From Nocardia aurantia (GTDB taxonomy: Bacteria; Actinomycetota; Actinomycetes; Mycobacteriales; Mycobacteriaceae), in the NCBI RefSeq assembly GCF_009604425.1, contig NZ_WEGI01000011.1, positions 62,001 to 126,000 of the forward strand: a stretch of DNA of 64,000 nucleotides, read 5' to 3'. A model generated the notes under the pieces. That model made no database searches, was not told where the DNA came from, and was given only the letters and a program-made list of their open reading frames with translations. Of this stretch, positions 25,255 through 33,329 are shown one piece after another. Position numbers and translations under genes: made by a program. How positions within the stretch are numbered: the first letter of the stretch is position 1; every line of letters starts with the position of its first letter.

Positions 25255-28031
25255 GCCGGGCTCCGGCCGGGTTCGGCCAGCAGGGCCAGCGGCCAGCGGT
25301 GGCCGGGAGACAGATGGGTGGTGGCGTCGCGCAGCCGTTGCTCGGTGTCGGGGGCGAGGCTCAGCCGGGTCAGGGCGAGTGCGAGCGTGGTCGGGCGGGG
25401 CCCGGTGACGATGGCCGGGTCGACCCAGTTGTCCGGATGGGCGTACAGGGCGGCCGATTGCTCTCCCACGGTCGCGCCCGGCAGGTCCAGGCCGCGCTGT
25501 CGCCAGGAATCTGTGTTCGGATGCGGGCCTTGGTAGTTCGAATCGGCCTGGTGCAGGTCGCTCACCACATCGGCCCAGCGGAAACGGCCGGCCTGCCACT
25601 GTGTTTCGTCGTCGGGGCAGAGGTCGGTGGCGCCGGCGAGCGCGGCGGTGGCGGCGTGCCGGAGATGTTCGACGAGATGTTCGGGCTGGTAGTACGCGCA
25701 CAGTCCGGCGTAACGGCGTTCGACGGCGGCGTGGAATCCGTGCTGGATCGCGGCCGCGAGCAGTCGCGGCGGGTAGCGATTGGTCACGGCCGTTCGCCAG
25801 CGCTCGGTCGGCCGGGGCCAGGGCCGGCCCACCAGATGGGCCAGCAGGACGAGTTCGAGCCAGAGATTCAGCCGCGCGTCGTCGGCGATCCGGCGGGCGC
25901 GGTGCAGATCTCGCAGCAGCAGTGGTGCGGCGGGGGAGGTTCCGGTGACGGCGACCGTGCGGACCGCGCGTGCCGGATCCTCGCGGTGCTGTCCCAGCGG
26001 CACCGCGACCCGCACCGGCCGGTCCATACCGTCGGTGAACACGACGGCGTGGCCCGGTATCAGCGAAACCACATGGCGCGCTTGATCCTCGGCCAGATTC
26101 ATGGTGGCGCCGACGACGGCGCGGTCGTCGGCGGCCGGGAGCCGATGCATGATCTTGTACGCGGTGTTCTTGACGACGTCGACCGCGATCTTCGCCGGAA
26201 TCTGCTCGACGACCACGATGCCCTCGCCGTAGGCGCGGATCTCGGCCAGCAGCGCGGTGAACAGTTCGACGGCGTGCGCGGTCATCGAGCCGGGCTCGGC
26301 CCGGCGCAGCAGCCGATGCGCCTCCTCGATCACCAGGACATGGCGTAATCCGTTGCCGCTGTGCCGATGTACCCGTAGGTGCTCCGCCAGGCGGATGAGG
26401 ACGACACCGATGAAGAATGCCTTGTCGGCGTCGTTGCCGATGTCCTCGAGCTCGAAAACCGTGTTGCGCCGCAGCAGTTCACCGATGTCGAGCGGGTACG
26501 TGGCCTCGAAGAAACGGCCGGGGGTGCCGAGGCGCAGGGCGCCGATCCGGACGGTGATGAATCCCCGGACGTTGTCGGCCACCTCACGGCCGTATCCGAT
26601 GCCCTCGACCACCGCCAGCGCGGTCGCCTGGAGGTCGGCGAGGGTGGGATAGCGCGGCCGGACGTCGTCGCGTACGGGCTCGCCGAGGACGGTGTCCCAG
26701 CCGAGATCGGTGTAGCAGCGGGTCAGCGCGTGCGCGAGCACCTGCGGGAACGGGTCGACCGCGTCGAAGGCCGCCAGGAACAGCGCGCGGATCAGGTCGA
26801 TGTGGGTCTGCAACGGGAAGCCGGGTTCCGGTTCCAGCGGTCCGAGTCCGACCGGGACCTCGTCGCCGGCGCCGGGCCGGATCGCCGCTGTCGGTACGCC
26901 GGTGAGCCGGCCGGCCATACCCGCGTACTCGGCCTTGGCCGGTTCGATCACCAGCCACGGAACCTGTTCGGCGGCGAGACCTTCCAGCAGATGCCGCACG
27001 GTCTGCGATTTGCCCGATCCGGTCGCGCCCGCGACGAAGCCGTGGCGGTTGATCGTGTCGAGGCCGATGCGGAAGGGGCCCACCCGGCGATCGGCCTCGT
27101 CGAGTACCTCGCCCAGCGGGATGCCGTCGTCGCGTTCCGGGGTGACGTCGAAGCGGACCGGATCCACGGCCCGGATTCCGGGCAGTTCACGATGGGGCGG
27201 CCGGGCCAGGGCCGCGACCACCTCGGTGCCGGCCAGGAACGGACTGCGGAATTCCGCGGTGGAATCCGTTGCGCTGTCGTGGATCTCGGCGAGCGTGCCG
27301 GTGGCTCCGGTCGGGCGCAGCACATAGGGCAGCCGGTCGAGATCCGCGGCGCCGCAGAGCAACGCGGCGGCCGAGCGGGTGCGGTCCGGCTCGCGCCCGC
27401 CGACGAGCACGTGGACCGACCACAGACCGGCCGACTGTGCGCGGACCAGTTCCCGGTAGCGGAACTCGTCGCGGTGCAGCGCAATCCGGTCGATCTCGGT
27501 GTGTTCGCGGGCTCGCAGCCGGGGGAGCCGGGCGGCCAGATCCGCCAACTCGCCGTCGACCTCGGCTGCGGCTGCCGGTTCGGCGATCACCAGCCAGACG
27601 AATTCGCCGGGCACGTGGGCGATGTGGTCCTCGAAGCACCCTCGCGCGGGCGGAGTGGCCTCGTGCGGTGACCACAGCGCGTCGATCCGGGCCGGGCAGC
27701 GCAACCAGTTCGGCAGTGCGGCCCAGTTCGCCACCACCGCCGCGGAATCCACGGCGATCGCCGTGCTGCCGGGTGGATAGCGGATCGGTACCGGTTCGGT
27801 GGATTCGCTTTCGGCCCAGGGGAATCGGGGAGCGCCGCCGAGGAGCACCCGGAGCCGATGTTCCGGGCCGGGACGCTCCCAGGCCACCGCGATGCCGGCG
27901 CCGGGTGTGAGCCGGTCGTGTGCCGCGACCAACGCGGCGAACAGGTGACCGGATCGTGCGGCGGGATGCTCGCCGGGTGCGGTGGGGATGGTCAGTACCT
28001 GGTGGAAGCGGTAGTGCCGCAACGGAATCAT
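25251..28031 (-). CDS. HerA/FtsK-class hexameric ATPase (DUF87-like)
   Basis: A 926-residue ATPase. An N-terminal domain of about 320 residues has no motif I know. The motor domain follows: Walker A GATGSGKSQTVRHLLEG (about 335), a HerA-typical insertion, Walker B HVLVIEEAHRLLRR (about 565), then AEIRAYGEGIVVVEQIPAKI with sensor residues and NTAYKIMHRLPAADDRAVVGA. The last about 240 residues form another, helical domain. HerA-class motors pump DNA in conjugation, end resection or phage defence. The membrane-protein gene ends 9 bp upstream and the HAD-like gene overlaps downstream, so this is a tight operon. No nuclease (NurA, SIR2, DUF4297) is adjacent, unlike known HerA defence pairs. Confidence 0.75.
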   Translation of the reverse strand: MIPLRHYRFHQVLTIPTAPGEHPAARSGHLFAALVAAHDRLTPGAGIAVAWERPGPEHRLRVLLGGAPRFPWAESESTEPVPIRYPPGSTAIAVDSAAVVANWAALPNWLRCPARIDALWSPHEATPPARGCFEDHIAHVPGEFVWLVIAEPAAAAEVDGELADLAARLPRLRAREHTEIDRIALHRDEFRYRELVRAQSAGLWSVHVLVGGREPDRTRSAAALLCGAADLDRLPYVLRPTGATGTLAEIHDSATDSTAEFRSPFLAGTEVVAALARPPHRELPGIRAVDPVRFDVTPERDDGIPLGEVLDEADRRVGPFRIGLDTINRHGFVAGATGSGKSQTVRHLLEGLAAEQVPWLVIEPAKAEYAGMAGRLTGVPTAAIRPGAGDEVPVGLGPLEPEPGFPLQTHIDLIRALFLAAFDAVDPFPQVLAHALTRCYTDLGWDTVLGEPVRDDVRPRYPTLADLQATALAVVEGIGYGREVADNVRGFITVRIGALRLGTPGRFFEATYPLDIGELLRRNTVFELEDIGNDADKAFFIGVVLIRLAEHLRVHRHSGNGLRHVLVIEEAHRLLRRAEPGSMTAHAVELFTALLAEIRAYGEGIVVVEQIPAKIAVDVVKNTAYKIMHRLPAADDRAVVGATMNLAEDQARHVVSLIPGHAVVFTDGMDRPVRVAVPLGQHREDPARAVRTVAVTGTSPAAPLLLRDLHRARRIADDARLNLWLELVLLAHLVGRPWPRPTERWRTAVTNRYPPRLLAAAIQHGFHAAVERRYAGLCAYYQPEHLVEHLRHAATAALAGATDLCPDDETQWQAGRFRWADVVSDLHQADSNYQGPHPNTDSWRQRGLDLPGATVGEQSAALYAHPDNWVDPAIVTGPRPTTLALALTRLSLAPDTEQRLRDATTHLSPGHRWPLALLAEPGRSPA

Positions 28032-28040
28032 GCGCTGTCC

Positions 28041-29813
28041 TCAGGCCGCTCGCGGGCGGGGCGAGACCCGTTCCAGCAGGGTGATACCGGGATTGCAGTC
28101 ACCGGCGACCACCCGCCGGCCGGTACGGCCGGTCTCGACCAGCACGAGCGCGGTGGGCGGCAGCGATTGGAAGGTGACCGGTTCGATGACGTACTCGTAC
28201 GCGCGCGCGACGGTGCGGCCGGTGGACAGCGAGGTGGACTCCGACCAGTTCACGGTCGACGACCAGTTGTGCGACCACGAGTCGGACACGCTCGCCGCGC
28301 CGGCGGAGTAGCCGCCGGTGTGTGAGGTGGTGGTCGAATCCCCGGTGGTGTCGGAATATCCGTCGGTCACACCGCGGCCGTACTGATCGGTCAACTGGGA
28401 CAGGACGAATCGGTGACCGCGGCCGACGAATTCCGCCGCGGCCGCCGCCTCCGCGGCGTTGCCGAGCCGCATGAGGATCGAGGCGCCGTCGGCGGCGCCG
28501 AGCAGTTGGATCAGATCGCCGCGCAGGTGCTCGATCATCGTGACCAGCCGGATGCCGATCCGCCGGGCCTGCCGTGCGAGCCGTTCCAACTCGGCGACGC
28601 CGAATCCGTCGGCGCCGGCGATGATCAGCGTGGCCCCGGCGGCGGAGCCGGCGCCGTGCAGACTGTGTGCCGTCCGATGGAACAGCAGCCGGTCCAGCAG
28701 GTTCTTGCGGCGTGGATTGATCGAGGTCGTGCTGTAGACGTGCAGGCCCGCAGGGGGCCAGCGGATCTCCGCGGTGGCGTCGGACGGTGGTGCGGTGGCG
28801 AGCAGGTCGAGCAGTCCGCCGAGCAGCCGGAGTTCCTCGCGCACCGGCTCGGACCAGTCGATCCGGCCGAGTTGTTCGGTGAGGCAACGTGTTTCCGCGC
28901 CGGACAGGGCCGGGCCCGGGTCCAGGCGGCGCAACATGCGCAGGCCGGCGGCGAGCCGGGGGAGGGTGACGGGCCCGGCGAGGCACTGCGCGACCCGTTC
29001 GACGAGTTCGGCGCGCAGGCCCCGGGCCGCGTCGGCGCTCCGGTCCGATTCGACGGTGACGGCGATCAGTTCACCGATCTCGGCAGCGGTCAGTCCCGCC
29101 AGCGGATTCAGCCGCGCGGGCGCGTCACCGAATTCCGCCGACGCGGGGAGCTGCCCGATGGCACGCCACATCGCGGCCAGGCCCGTGGCGACCCGGTGCT
29201 CGGTGAAATCGAGCACCATGATGCCCGTGACCTCTGCGAGGGGTCCTGTTCCGGCCGTGGCGAGCAAGCTGATCCAGCCGTCGACGGTGCCGCCGAATAT
29301 CTCCACCCGGCGCGATTCGGGGCGCAACATCAGCGGATACCACAATGTCGTCGTGGCGGCTCGCGCCAGATCCCGGCGCTCCTGTTCCGCGACCTGCCGG
29401 GCCCAATGCTCGTGTGCGCGATGATAGCGGGCACGGCGTTGTGATTCGGCGGTACGGAATTGCTGGTGAATCGCCCAATGTCGCAGCACGATCCACATCG
29501 GCCATGCGGCGGACAACGCGATTCCACCGGGCAGCGCGACGAACCACAGTGACGACTTCCAGGCGGCGAGGGCGACCGTGGCCCATACCGCCAGGAATAT
29601 TCCCGCCGCCAGTACGAGGGGTGCCCGCCGCAGGCCCTGTTGCAGCCGGATGAGCTGTGCCGGTGGCGGTGCGTCGGTCCAGAGCGGTTCGCGGGACCGT
29701 AGCGGATTCGGCGCGATCCGTTGTGGCGGCGTGAATTCCCAGCCCCAGCGCTGTCCGGGCACGAGTAATCGCACAGCGAGATCGCTGTCGCCGATGATCT
29801 GCAGCCGATTCAT
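28041..29813 (-). CDS. membrane protein with degenerate TraG-like C-terminal region
   Basis: A 590-residue protein with two membrane helices (about residues 67-88 and 92-112), a coiled charged stretch, then a large cytoplasmic part. The late segment ATLIIAGADGFGVAELERLA, GIRLVTMIEHL, ILMRLGNAAEAAAAAEFVGR, HRFVLSQLTDQYGRG looks like the final strands of a TraG/TraD or HerA motor, but I find no Walker A. A Ser/Thr/Trp-rich tract of about 45 residues (DTTGDSTTTSHTGGYS, SDSWSHNWSSTVNWSES) precedes the end, as in some HerA-linked proteins. I start it at ATG 29813, which has GGGGGAT upstream, although ATG 29825 is in frame. It probably anchors the HerA motor at the membrane. Confidence 0.55.
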   Translation of the reverse strand: MNRLQIIGDSDLAVRLLVPGQRWGWEFTPPQRIAPNPLRSREPLWTDAPPPAQLIRLQQGLRRAPLVLAAGIFLAVWATVALAAWKSSLWFVALPGGIALSAAWPMWIVLRHWAIHQQFRTAESQRRARYHRAHEHWARQVAEQERRDLARAATTTLWYPLMLRPESRRVEIFGGTVDGWISLLATAGTGPLAEVTGIMVLDFTEHRVATGLAAMWRAIGQLPASAEFGDAPARLNPLAGLTAAEIGELIAVTVESDRSADAARGLRAELVERVAQCLAGPVTLPRLAAGLRMLRRLDPGPALSGAETRCLTEQLGRIDWSEPVREELRLLGGLLDLLATAPPSDATAEIRWPPAGLHVYSTTSINPRRKNLLDRLLFHRTAHSLHGAGSAAGATLIIAGADGFGVAELERLARQARRIGIRLVTMIEHLRGDLIQLLGAADGASILMRLGNAAEAAAAAEFVGRGHRFVLSQLTDQYGRGVTDGYSDTTGDSTTTSHTGGYSAGAASVSDSWSHNWSSTVNWSESTSLSTGRTVARAYEYVIEPVTFQSLPPTALVLVETGRTGRRVVAGDCNPGITLLERVSPRPRAA

Positions 29814-29905
29814 GACATCCCCCATGCAAGATGCGAAAGCGCCGCGAGAGCCAGGATACGAGTTGGTCCGCGATATTGCATCCGGATGTGCGCGCGCACA
29901 TCGAT

Positions 29906-29921
29906 TTTCGAATCTTCGAAA
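29906..29921. promoter_or_regulatory. perfect palindrome upstream of the HerA operon
   Basis: TTTCGAA-TC-TTCGAAA (7-bp arms, 2-bp centre) lies 92 bp before the membrane-protein start, in an AT-richer patch. It is a good candidate for an operator of the leftward operon. No regulator gene of that operon is visible. Confidence 0.45.
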
Positions 29922-30225
29922 GTGCTCGGACCGCGCGCAATTGGCGCGCCGGCCCGATGAGGGCCTCGGGTACATGGAATTTTTCGGAGCGCCGCGGTGA
30001 TCGAGTGCCGAAGTGAATTCGTGGCGAACCCGAAAAGAGCGTGCATATGCCGGCACGCGGTTCGATTTCAGGCGCACGTGCCGACTTTTCGGTGGCTTTT
30101 CCCCGGCGTGTCGACGGCGATCGGACCAGCGGTTTCCGGCCACGCGCCAGGTTTCCGGATGTGCGGGACGGCCGGCGTCGCTCGGATCGGCCGCCCACCT
30201 CACAGTTCTCTTGCGGATTGTCTGT

Positions 30226-30250
30226 AACGAAACTATCCGCTAGTCTCGTT
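30226..30250. promoter_or_regulatory. 25-bp operator-like inverted repeat before the efflux pump
   Basis: AACGAAACTA (30226-30235) and TAGTCTCGTT (30241-30250) are inverted repeats with one mismatch around TCCGC. The centre is 50 bp before the MFS start. A TTGCGG at 30211-30216 could be the -35 of a promoter that the repeat overlaps. The shape is that of TetR-type operators on drug-efflux genes. Confidence 0.6.
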
Positions 30251-30287
30251 CTTGTTCCTCCGGGACCTGAACAGACGGGAGTGCACG

Positions 30288-31784
30288 ATGTCGGTTCCCA
30301 AACTTGCCGCGCTGGTGGTGTTGTCCGCGTCAGCGCTGATGACGATCCTCGACGGCAGCATCGTCACCGTGGCGATGCCCGCGATCCAACAGGATCTGGG
30401 ATTCGCTCCGGCGCAACTGAGTTGGACCGTGAACGCGTATCTGATCGCGTTCGGCGGGCTGCTGTTGCTGGCCGGGCGGGCGGGCGATCTGATCGGCCGC
30501 CGGACCGTCTTCATCGCGGGCAACGTGGTCTTCACGGCCGCGTCGGTGCTGGCCGGTGTGGCGAGCGGGCCGGGCTGGCTGATCGCGGCGCGGTTCCTGC
30601 AGGGGGCCGGCAGTGCCCTGGCGACGGCCGTGGTGCTGGGAATCCTGGTCACGGTGTTCACCGAGGCGCGCGAAAGAGCCACCGCCATCGGGGTTTTCAG
30701 CTCCACCGGGGCCGCGGGCGCCTCGATCGGACAGGTGCTGGGCGGCGTCCTCACCGATACCCTGAGCTGGCACTGGATCTTCTTCATCAACGTCCCGATC
30801 GGGGTCGTCACCGTCGCCGCCGCGGTGCGGGTGCTGCCGCGGGATCGGGGCGTCGGGGTGCGCGCGGGTGCCGATGTGCTGGGTGCGGTGCTGGTCACCG
30901 GCGGTCTGATGCTGGGGATCTACACCGTCGTCGGCATCGCCGACCACGGGTGGGCGTCGGCGCGGACCCTGATCCTGGCCGCGGTGTCGGTGGTGCTGCT
31001 GGCCGGTTTCGTGTTCCGTCAGTCGCGGGCCCGGACCCCGCTGCTGCCGTTGCGAATCTTCCGCTCGCGCACCGTCGTCGGCGCGAACCTGATCCAGATG
31101 CTCGCGCTGTCGGGCATGTTCGGCTTCCAGATCATGGTGGCGCTGTTCATGCAGAAGGTGCTGGGGTACGGCGCGACCGCCACCGGCCTGGCCATGCTGC
31201 CCGCCGCGGTGGCGATCGGCGGTGTGTCGCTGATGCTTTCGGCTCGGCTCAACACCCGGTTCGGCCCCCGTGCGGTGCTCGTGACCGGGCTGGTGCTCCT
31301 CGCGGGCGCGCTGGCGTTGCTGACCCGGCTACCGGTGCACGCCACCTACCTCACCGATCTGCTGCCCACGATGGTACTGATCGCCGGAGGCGGGCTCGTG
31401 CTCCCGGCGCTGGCCACGCTCGGGATGTCGGCCGCGAGCGAGGCCGACGCCGGACTCGCGGGCGGGTTGTTCAACACCACCCAGCAGATCGGCATGGCGC
31501 TGGGCGTCGCGGTGCTGTCCACCGTGGCGGCCTCCCGGACCGCCGGCGCCCTGGCGGGCGGCGCGACCTCCGCCGAGGCGCTCACCAGCGGCTATCGCGC
31601 GGCGTTCACACTCGCCACCGGCCTGCTGGCCGCCGCGCTGGTGGTCACCCTCACCCTCCTGCGTCGCCCGAAGCCCGCCGCGTCCGCTCGGGTCGCGGAC
31701 CTGCCGGTCGCGGAGACGACGGTTGCCGGATCGGGATCGGCCGTGGCCGCCGCCGACGGGGAAGCCGCGCACGCCGGCCGCTGA
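30288..31784 (+). CDS. MFS drug-efflux transporter, DHA2 (14-helix) family
   Basis: A 498-residue proton-driven exporter of the EmrB/QacA type. It has N-terminal DGSIVTVAMPAIQQDLGF, then LSWTVNAYLIAFGGLLLLAGRAGDLIGRR (motif A with GDLIGRR) and GAALATAVVLG-type motif C region, with about 14 hydrophobic helices. The start ATG at 30288 has GGGAG upstream. An in-frame start at 30252 would overlap the promoter. A MarR gene converges from the right, and the upstream palindrome suggests repression released by a drug-like ligand. Confidence 0.9.
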   Translation: MSVPKLAALVVLSASALMTILDGSIVTVAMPAIQQDLGFAPAQLSWTVNAYLIAFGGLLLLAGRAGDLIGRRTVFIAGNVVFTAASVLAGVASGPGWLIAARFLQGAGSALATAVVLGILVTVFTEARERATAIGVFSSTGAAGASIGQVLGGVLTDTLSWHWIFFINVPIGVVTVAAAVRVLPRDRGVGVRAGADVLGAVLVTGGLMLGIYTVVGIADHGWASARTLILAAVSVVLLAGFVFRQSRARTPLLPLRIFRSRTVVGANLIQMLALSGMFGFQIMVALFMQKVLGYGATATGLAMLPAAVAIGGVSLMLSARLNTRFGPRAVLVTGLVLLAGALALLTRLPVHATYLTDLLPTMVLIAGGGLVLPALATLGMSAASEADAGLAGGLFNTTQQIGMALGVAVLSTVAASRTAGALAGGATSAEALTSGYRAAFTLATGLLAAALVVTLTLLRRPKPAASARVADLPVAETTVAGSGSAVAAADGEAAHAGR

Positions 31785-31890
31785 TCCGAGCGGGACGCCC
31801 GGCCGACCATGATCGCGGTCGGCCGGCGACCGGTGTCCGGCGGCGCTGTGCGGGCCGATGTGGTGGAAGCGCCACTACGGACGGCCGGGC

Positions 31891-32379
31891 TCACCGTGAC
31901 GACTGGCGTGCGCGGCGGGCGGCGACCGGGGATTCGACGGGGGTGGCCAGTTCGCCTTCGGTGAGGCGGGTCAGTGCCCGGAGCATCACGGTGCGTTCGT
32001 CGGCGGGCAGTGACTCCAGCGCCGCGCGATGCACGCCGTCGACGATGCGCCGGCTCTGCTCGGCCACCCGCCGGCCCTTCGCGGTGACCGCGACGATGCG
32101 GGCCCGCCGGTCGGTGCTGGACGGTTTCCGCGCCGCGAGGCCCGCCTGTTCCAGGGCGTCGATGGTGTTGACCATGGTGGTCTTGTCCATGTCCCCGATC
32201 TCGGCGAGCTGGATCTGGGTCCGTTCCTCCTCCAGCGCGTGCACGAGCGCGCAGTGCATCCGCGCGGTGAGGCCGATCTCGGCCAGGGCCGCCGCCATCC
32301 TGGTCCGCAGCACATGGCTGGTTCGGTCCAGCAGGTAGGAGAGATCGGGTTCGGTGCGCGACGATGCCATGGCGGTCAT
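31891..32379 (-). CDS. MarR-family transcriptional regulator
   Basis: A 162-residue winged-helix regulator. The core is LSYLLDRTSHVLRTRMAAAL, RTQIQLAEIGDMDKTTMVNTIDALEQAGL (recognition helix) and RKPSSTDRRARIVAVTAKG (wing). I start it at ATG 32379 because a perfect TATAAT on the minus strand (32392-32387) ends 7 nt before it, which suggests a leaderless mRNA. ATG 32388 would lie inside the promoter. It converges on the MFS pump and may control it, though the palindromes at the two promoters do not share a sequence. Confidence 0.87.
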   Translation of the reverse strand: MTAMASSRTEPDLSYLLDRTSHVLRTRMAAALAEIGLTARMHCALVHALEEERTQIQLAEIGDMDKTTMVNTIDALEQAGLAARKPSSTDRRARIVAVTAKGRRVAEQSRRIVDGVHRAALESLPADERTVMLRALTRLTEGELATPVESPVAARRARQSSR

Positions 32380-32386
32380 GCCGCCC

Positions 32387-32407
32387 ATTATATCCATTAC
32401 AGATAAT
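32387..32407 (-). promoter_or_regulatory. marR promoter with TATAAT box inside an imperfect palindrome
   Basis: On the minus strand TATAAT occupies 32392-32387. The surrounding 21 bp run from ATTAT to ATAAT with 7 of 10 positions symmetric, a layout expected of MarR autorepression. No good -35 is visible. The spacing from TATAAT to ATG (7 nt) fits a leaderless start. Confidence 0.55.
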
Positions 32408-32772
32408 CCGCATGGATACCATTTTCGGGTTCCCGCCGCCCGCGACGAGCCGGTTACGGCCGTGTGACGCCGCGCCGATTCGGCCTCGTCGATTGTTAAC
32501 CGCTTCCGGGGAAAGCCCAGAACGATGATTTCCCCGTCGCCGGATCGAACCGGTCGCGACGATCGGCGGAACCTGCCGGATTCGATCGTAATTATTGTGC
32601 CGCAACGAATTACGAGCATCTCCGAGATCATCACGGCGGTGAACTCCCGGCTATCGCCAATTATTCCGGACGTGACCATCCGGAAACGCGGCGGGCGTGC
32701 ACTGGATGCATCGCCGGACCCGGCGGCAGCCGGATCGGGCCCCATCCTCGCAACCCGTTCAGGAGTGACGAC
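32408..32772. other. intergenic region upstream of the Nit1C cluster
   Basis: About 365 bp without a convincing gene. A frame from 32525 runs on into the next gene in another phase and looks like a shadow. It contains the inverted repeat at 32586-32615, an AT-rich stretch near 32585-32615 and 32650-32665, and ends with AGGAGTGACGAC before the ATG at 32773. Confidence 0.6.
32586..32615. promoter_or_regulatory. perfect 8-bp inverted repeat upstream of the Nit1C cluster
   Basis: TCGTAATT (32586-32593) and AATTACGA (32608-32615) are exact inverted repeats with centres 22 bp apart, two helical turns, as for a dimer or pair of dimers binding one face. The site is about 160 bp before the first gene of the cluster. 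A nitrogen-status regulator is an attractive guess from the cluster, but I cannot match the repeat to GlnR's known box. Confidence 0.5.
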
Positions 32773-33318
32773 ATGTCCGCACCCGCCGAGCCGACCGCCG
32801 ACATCGATCAGCAGATCGAGGCGAATATCGCGAAATCCCTTGCGGAGATTCCGCATCCGGCGCTGCCGAAGGGTACCAACATCTACGGCGGTACCAAGAT
32901 CTTCCCGGACTATCGGGCCGAGGCCGGCGAGACCTATTTCACCCTGGTGCACGGCATCGCGCACGAATCGTCGGTGAGTTTCGTGGCGGTCCTGCAGGCG
33001 ACCCGCGCGCTGCGCAAGGGTTTCGAGTCCGCCATCTACTTCTACGGTCCGGGCGCGATCAACTGCATCGCCAACCGCGGCTTCCCCACCACCGGCGACG
33101 CCGGATTCCCGGGCGAGCAGAACATCAACGACGCGTTGAGCACGTTCATCAAGGAGGGCGGCACGGTGTTCGCGTGCCGATTCGGCCTGGCGCTGCACGG
33201 CGCGCGCGAGGAAGACCTGATCGAGGGCGTGGTCCCGGCCCACCCGCTGGACGTGCAGGACGCGCTGATCCACTACGCCCGCAAGGGCGCCATCATCAAC
33301 TCCACCTATCAGGTGTAG
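32773..33318 (+). CDS. MSMEG_0572/Sll0783-family nitrogen-starvation-associated protein
   Basis: A 181-residue protein of the small family named after Mycobacterium MSMEG_0572 and Synechocystis Sll0783. Typical stretches are LPKGTNIYGGTKIFPDYRA, ETYFTLVHGIAHESSVSFVA, FESAIYFYGPGAINCIANRG and INDALSTFIKEGGTVFACRFG. The fold resembles DsrE/peroxiredoxin-like proteins and the activity is not known to me. It is the first gene of a Nit1C cluster, preceded by AGGAG. The radical SAM gene follows after 11 bp. Confidence 0.9.
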   Translation: MSAPAEPTADIDQQIEANIAKSLAEIPHPALPKGTNIYGGTKIFPDYRAEAGETYFTLVHGIAHESSVSFVAVLQATRALRKGFESAIYFYGPGAINCIANRGFPTTGDAGFPGEQNINDALSTFIKEGGTVFACRFGLALHGAREEDLIEGVVPAHPLDVQDALIHYARKGAIINSTYQV

Positions 33319-33329
33319 GGACACCGGCG

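Larger units (their letters stand above)
29814..30287. other. 474-bp intergenic region between the HerA operon and the efflux pump
   Basis: No convincing gene is present. The region is less GC-rich than its surroundings in parts (for example 29900-29925 and 30215-30255). It should hold the promoter of the leftward HerA operon and that of the rightward MFS gene. The two palindromes in it are listed separately. Confidence 0.6.

Noticed and set aside
25255..25701. N-terminal extension of the HAD-like protein into the HerA gene
   Set aside because: The ATGA overlap at 25254/25251 gives a natural start, and the extension is an Arg-rich shadow of the HerA coding sequence.
24621..26348. Plus-strand frame of 575 codons opposite the HAD-like and HerA genes
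   Set aside because: No motifs, biased Arg/Gly/Ser composition, and the minus strand encodes a clear P-loop ATPase.
32586..32615. GlnR binding site
   Set aside because: The inverted repeat does not show the GTNAC-N6-GAAAC arrangement. It is kept only as an unassigned dyad.
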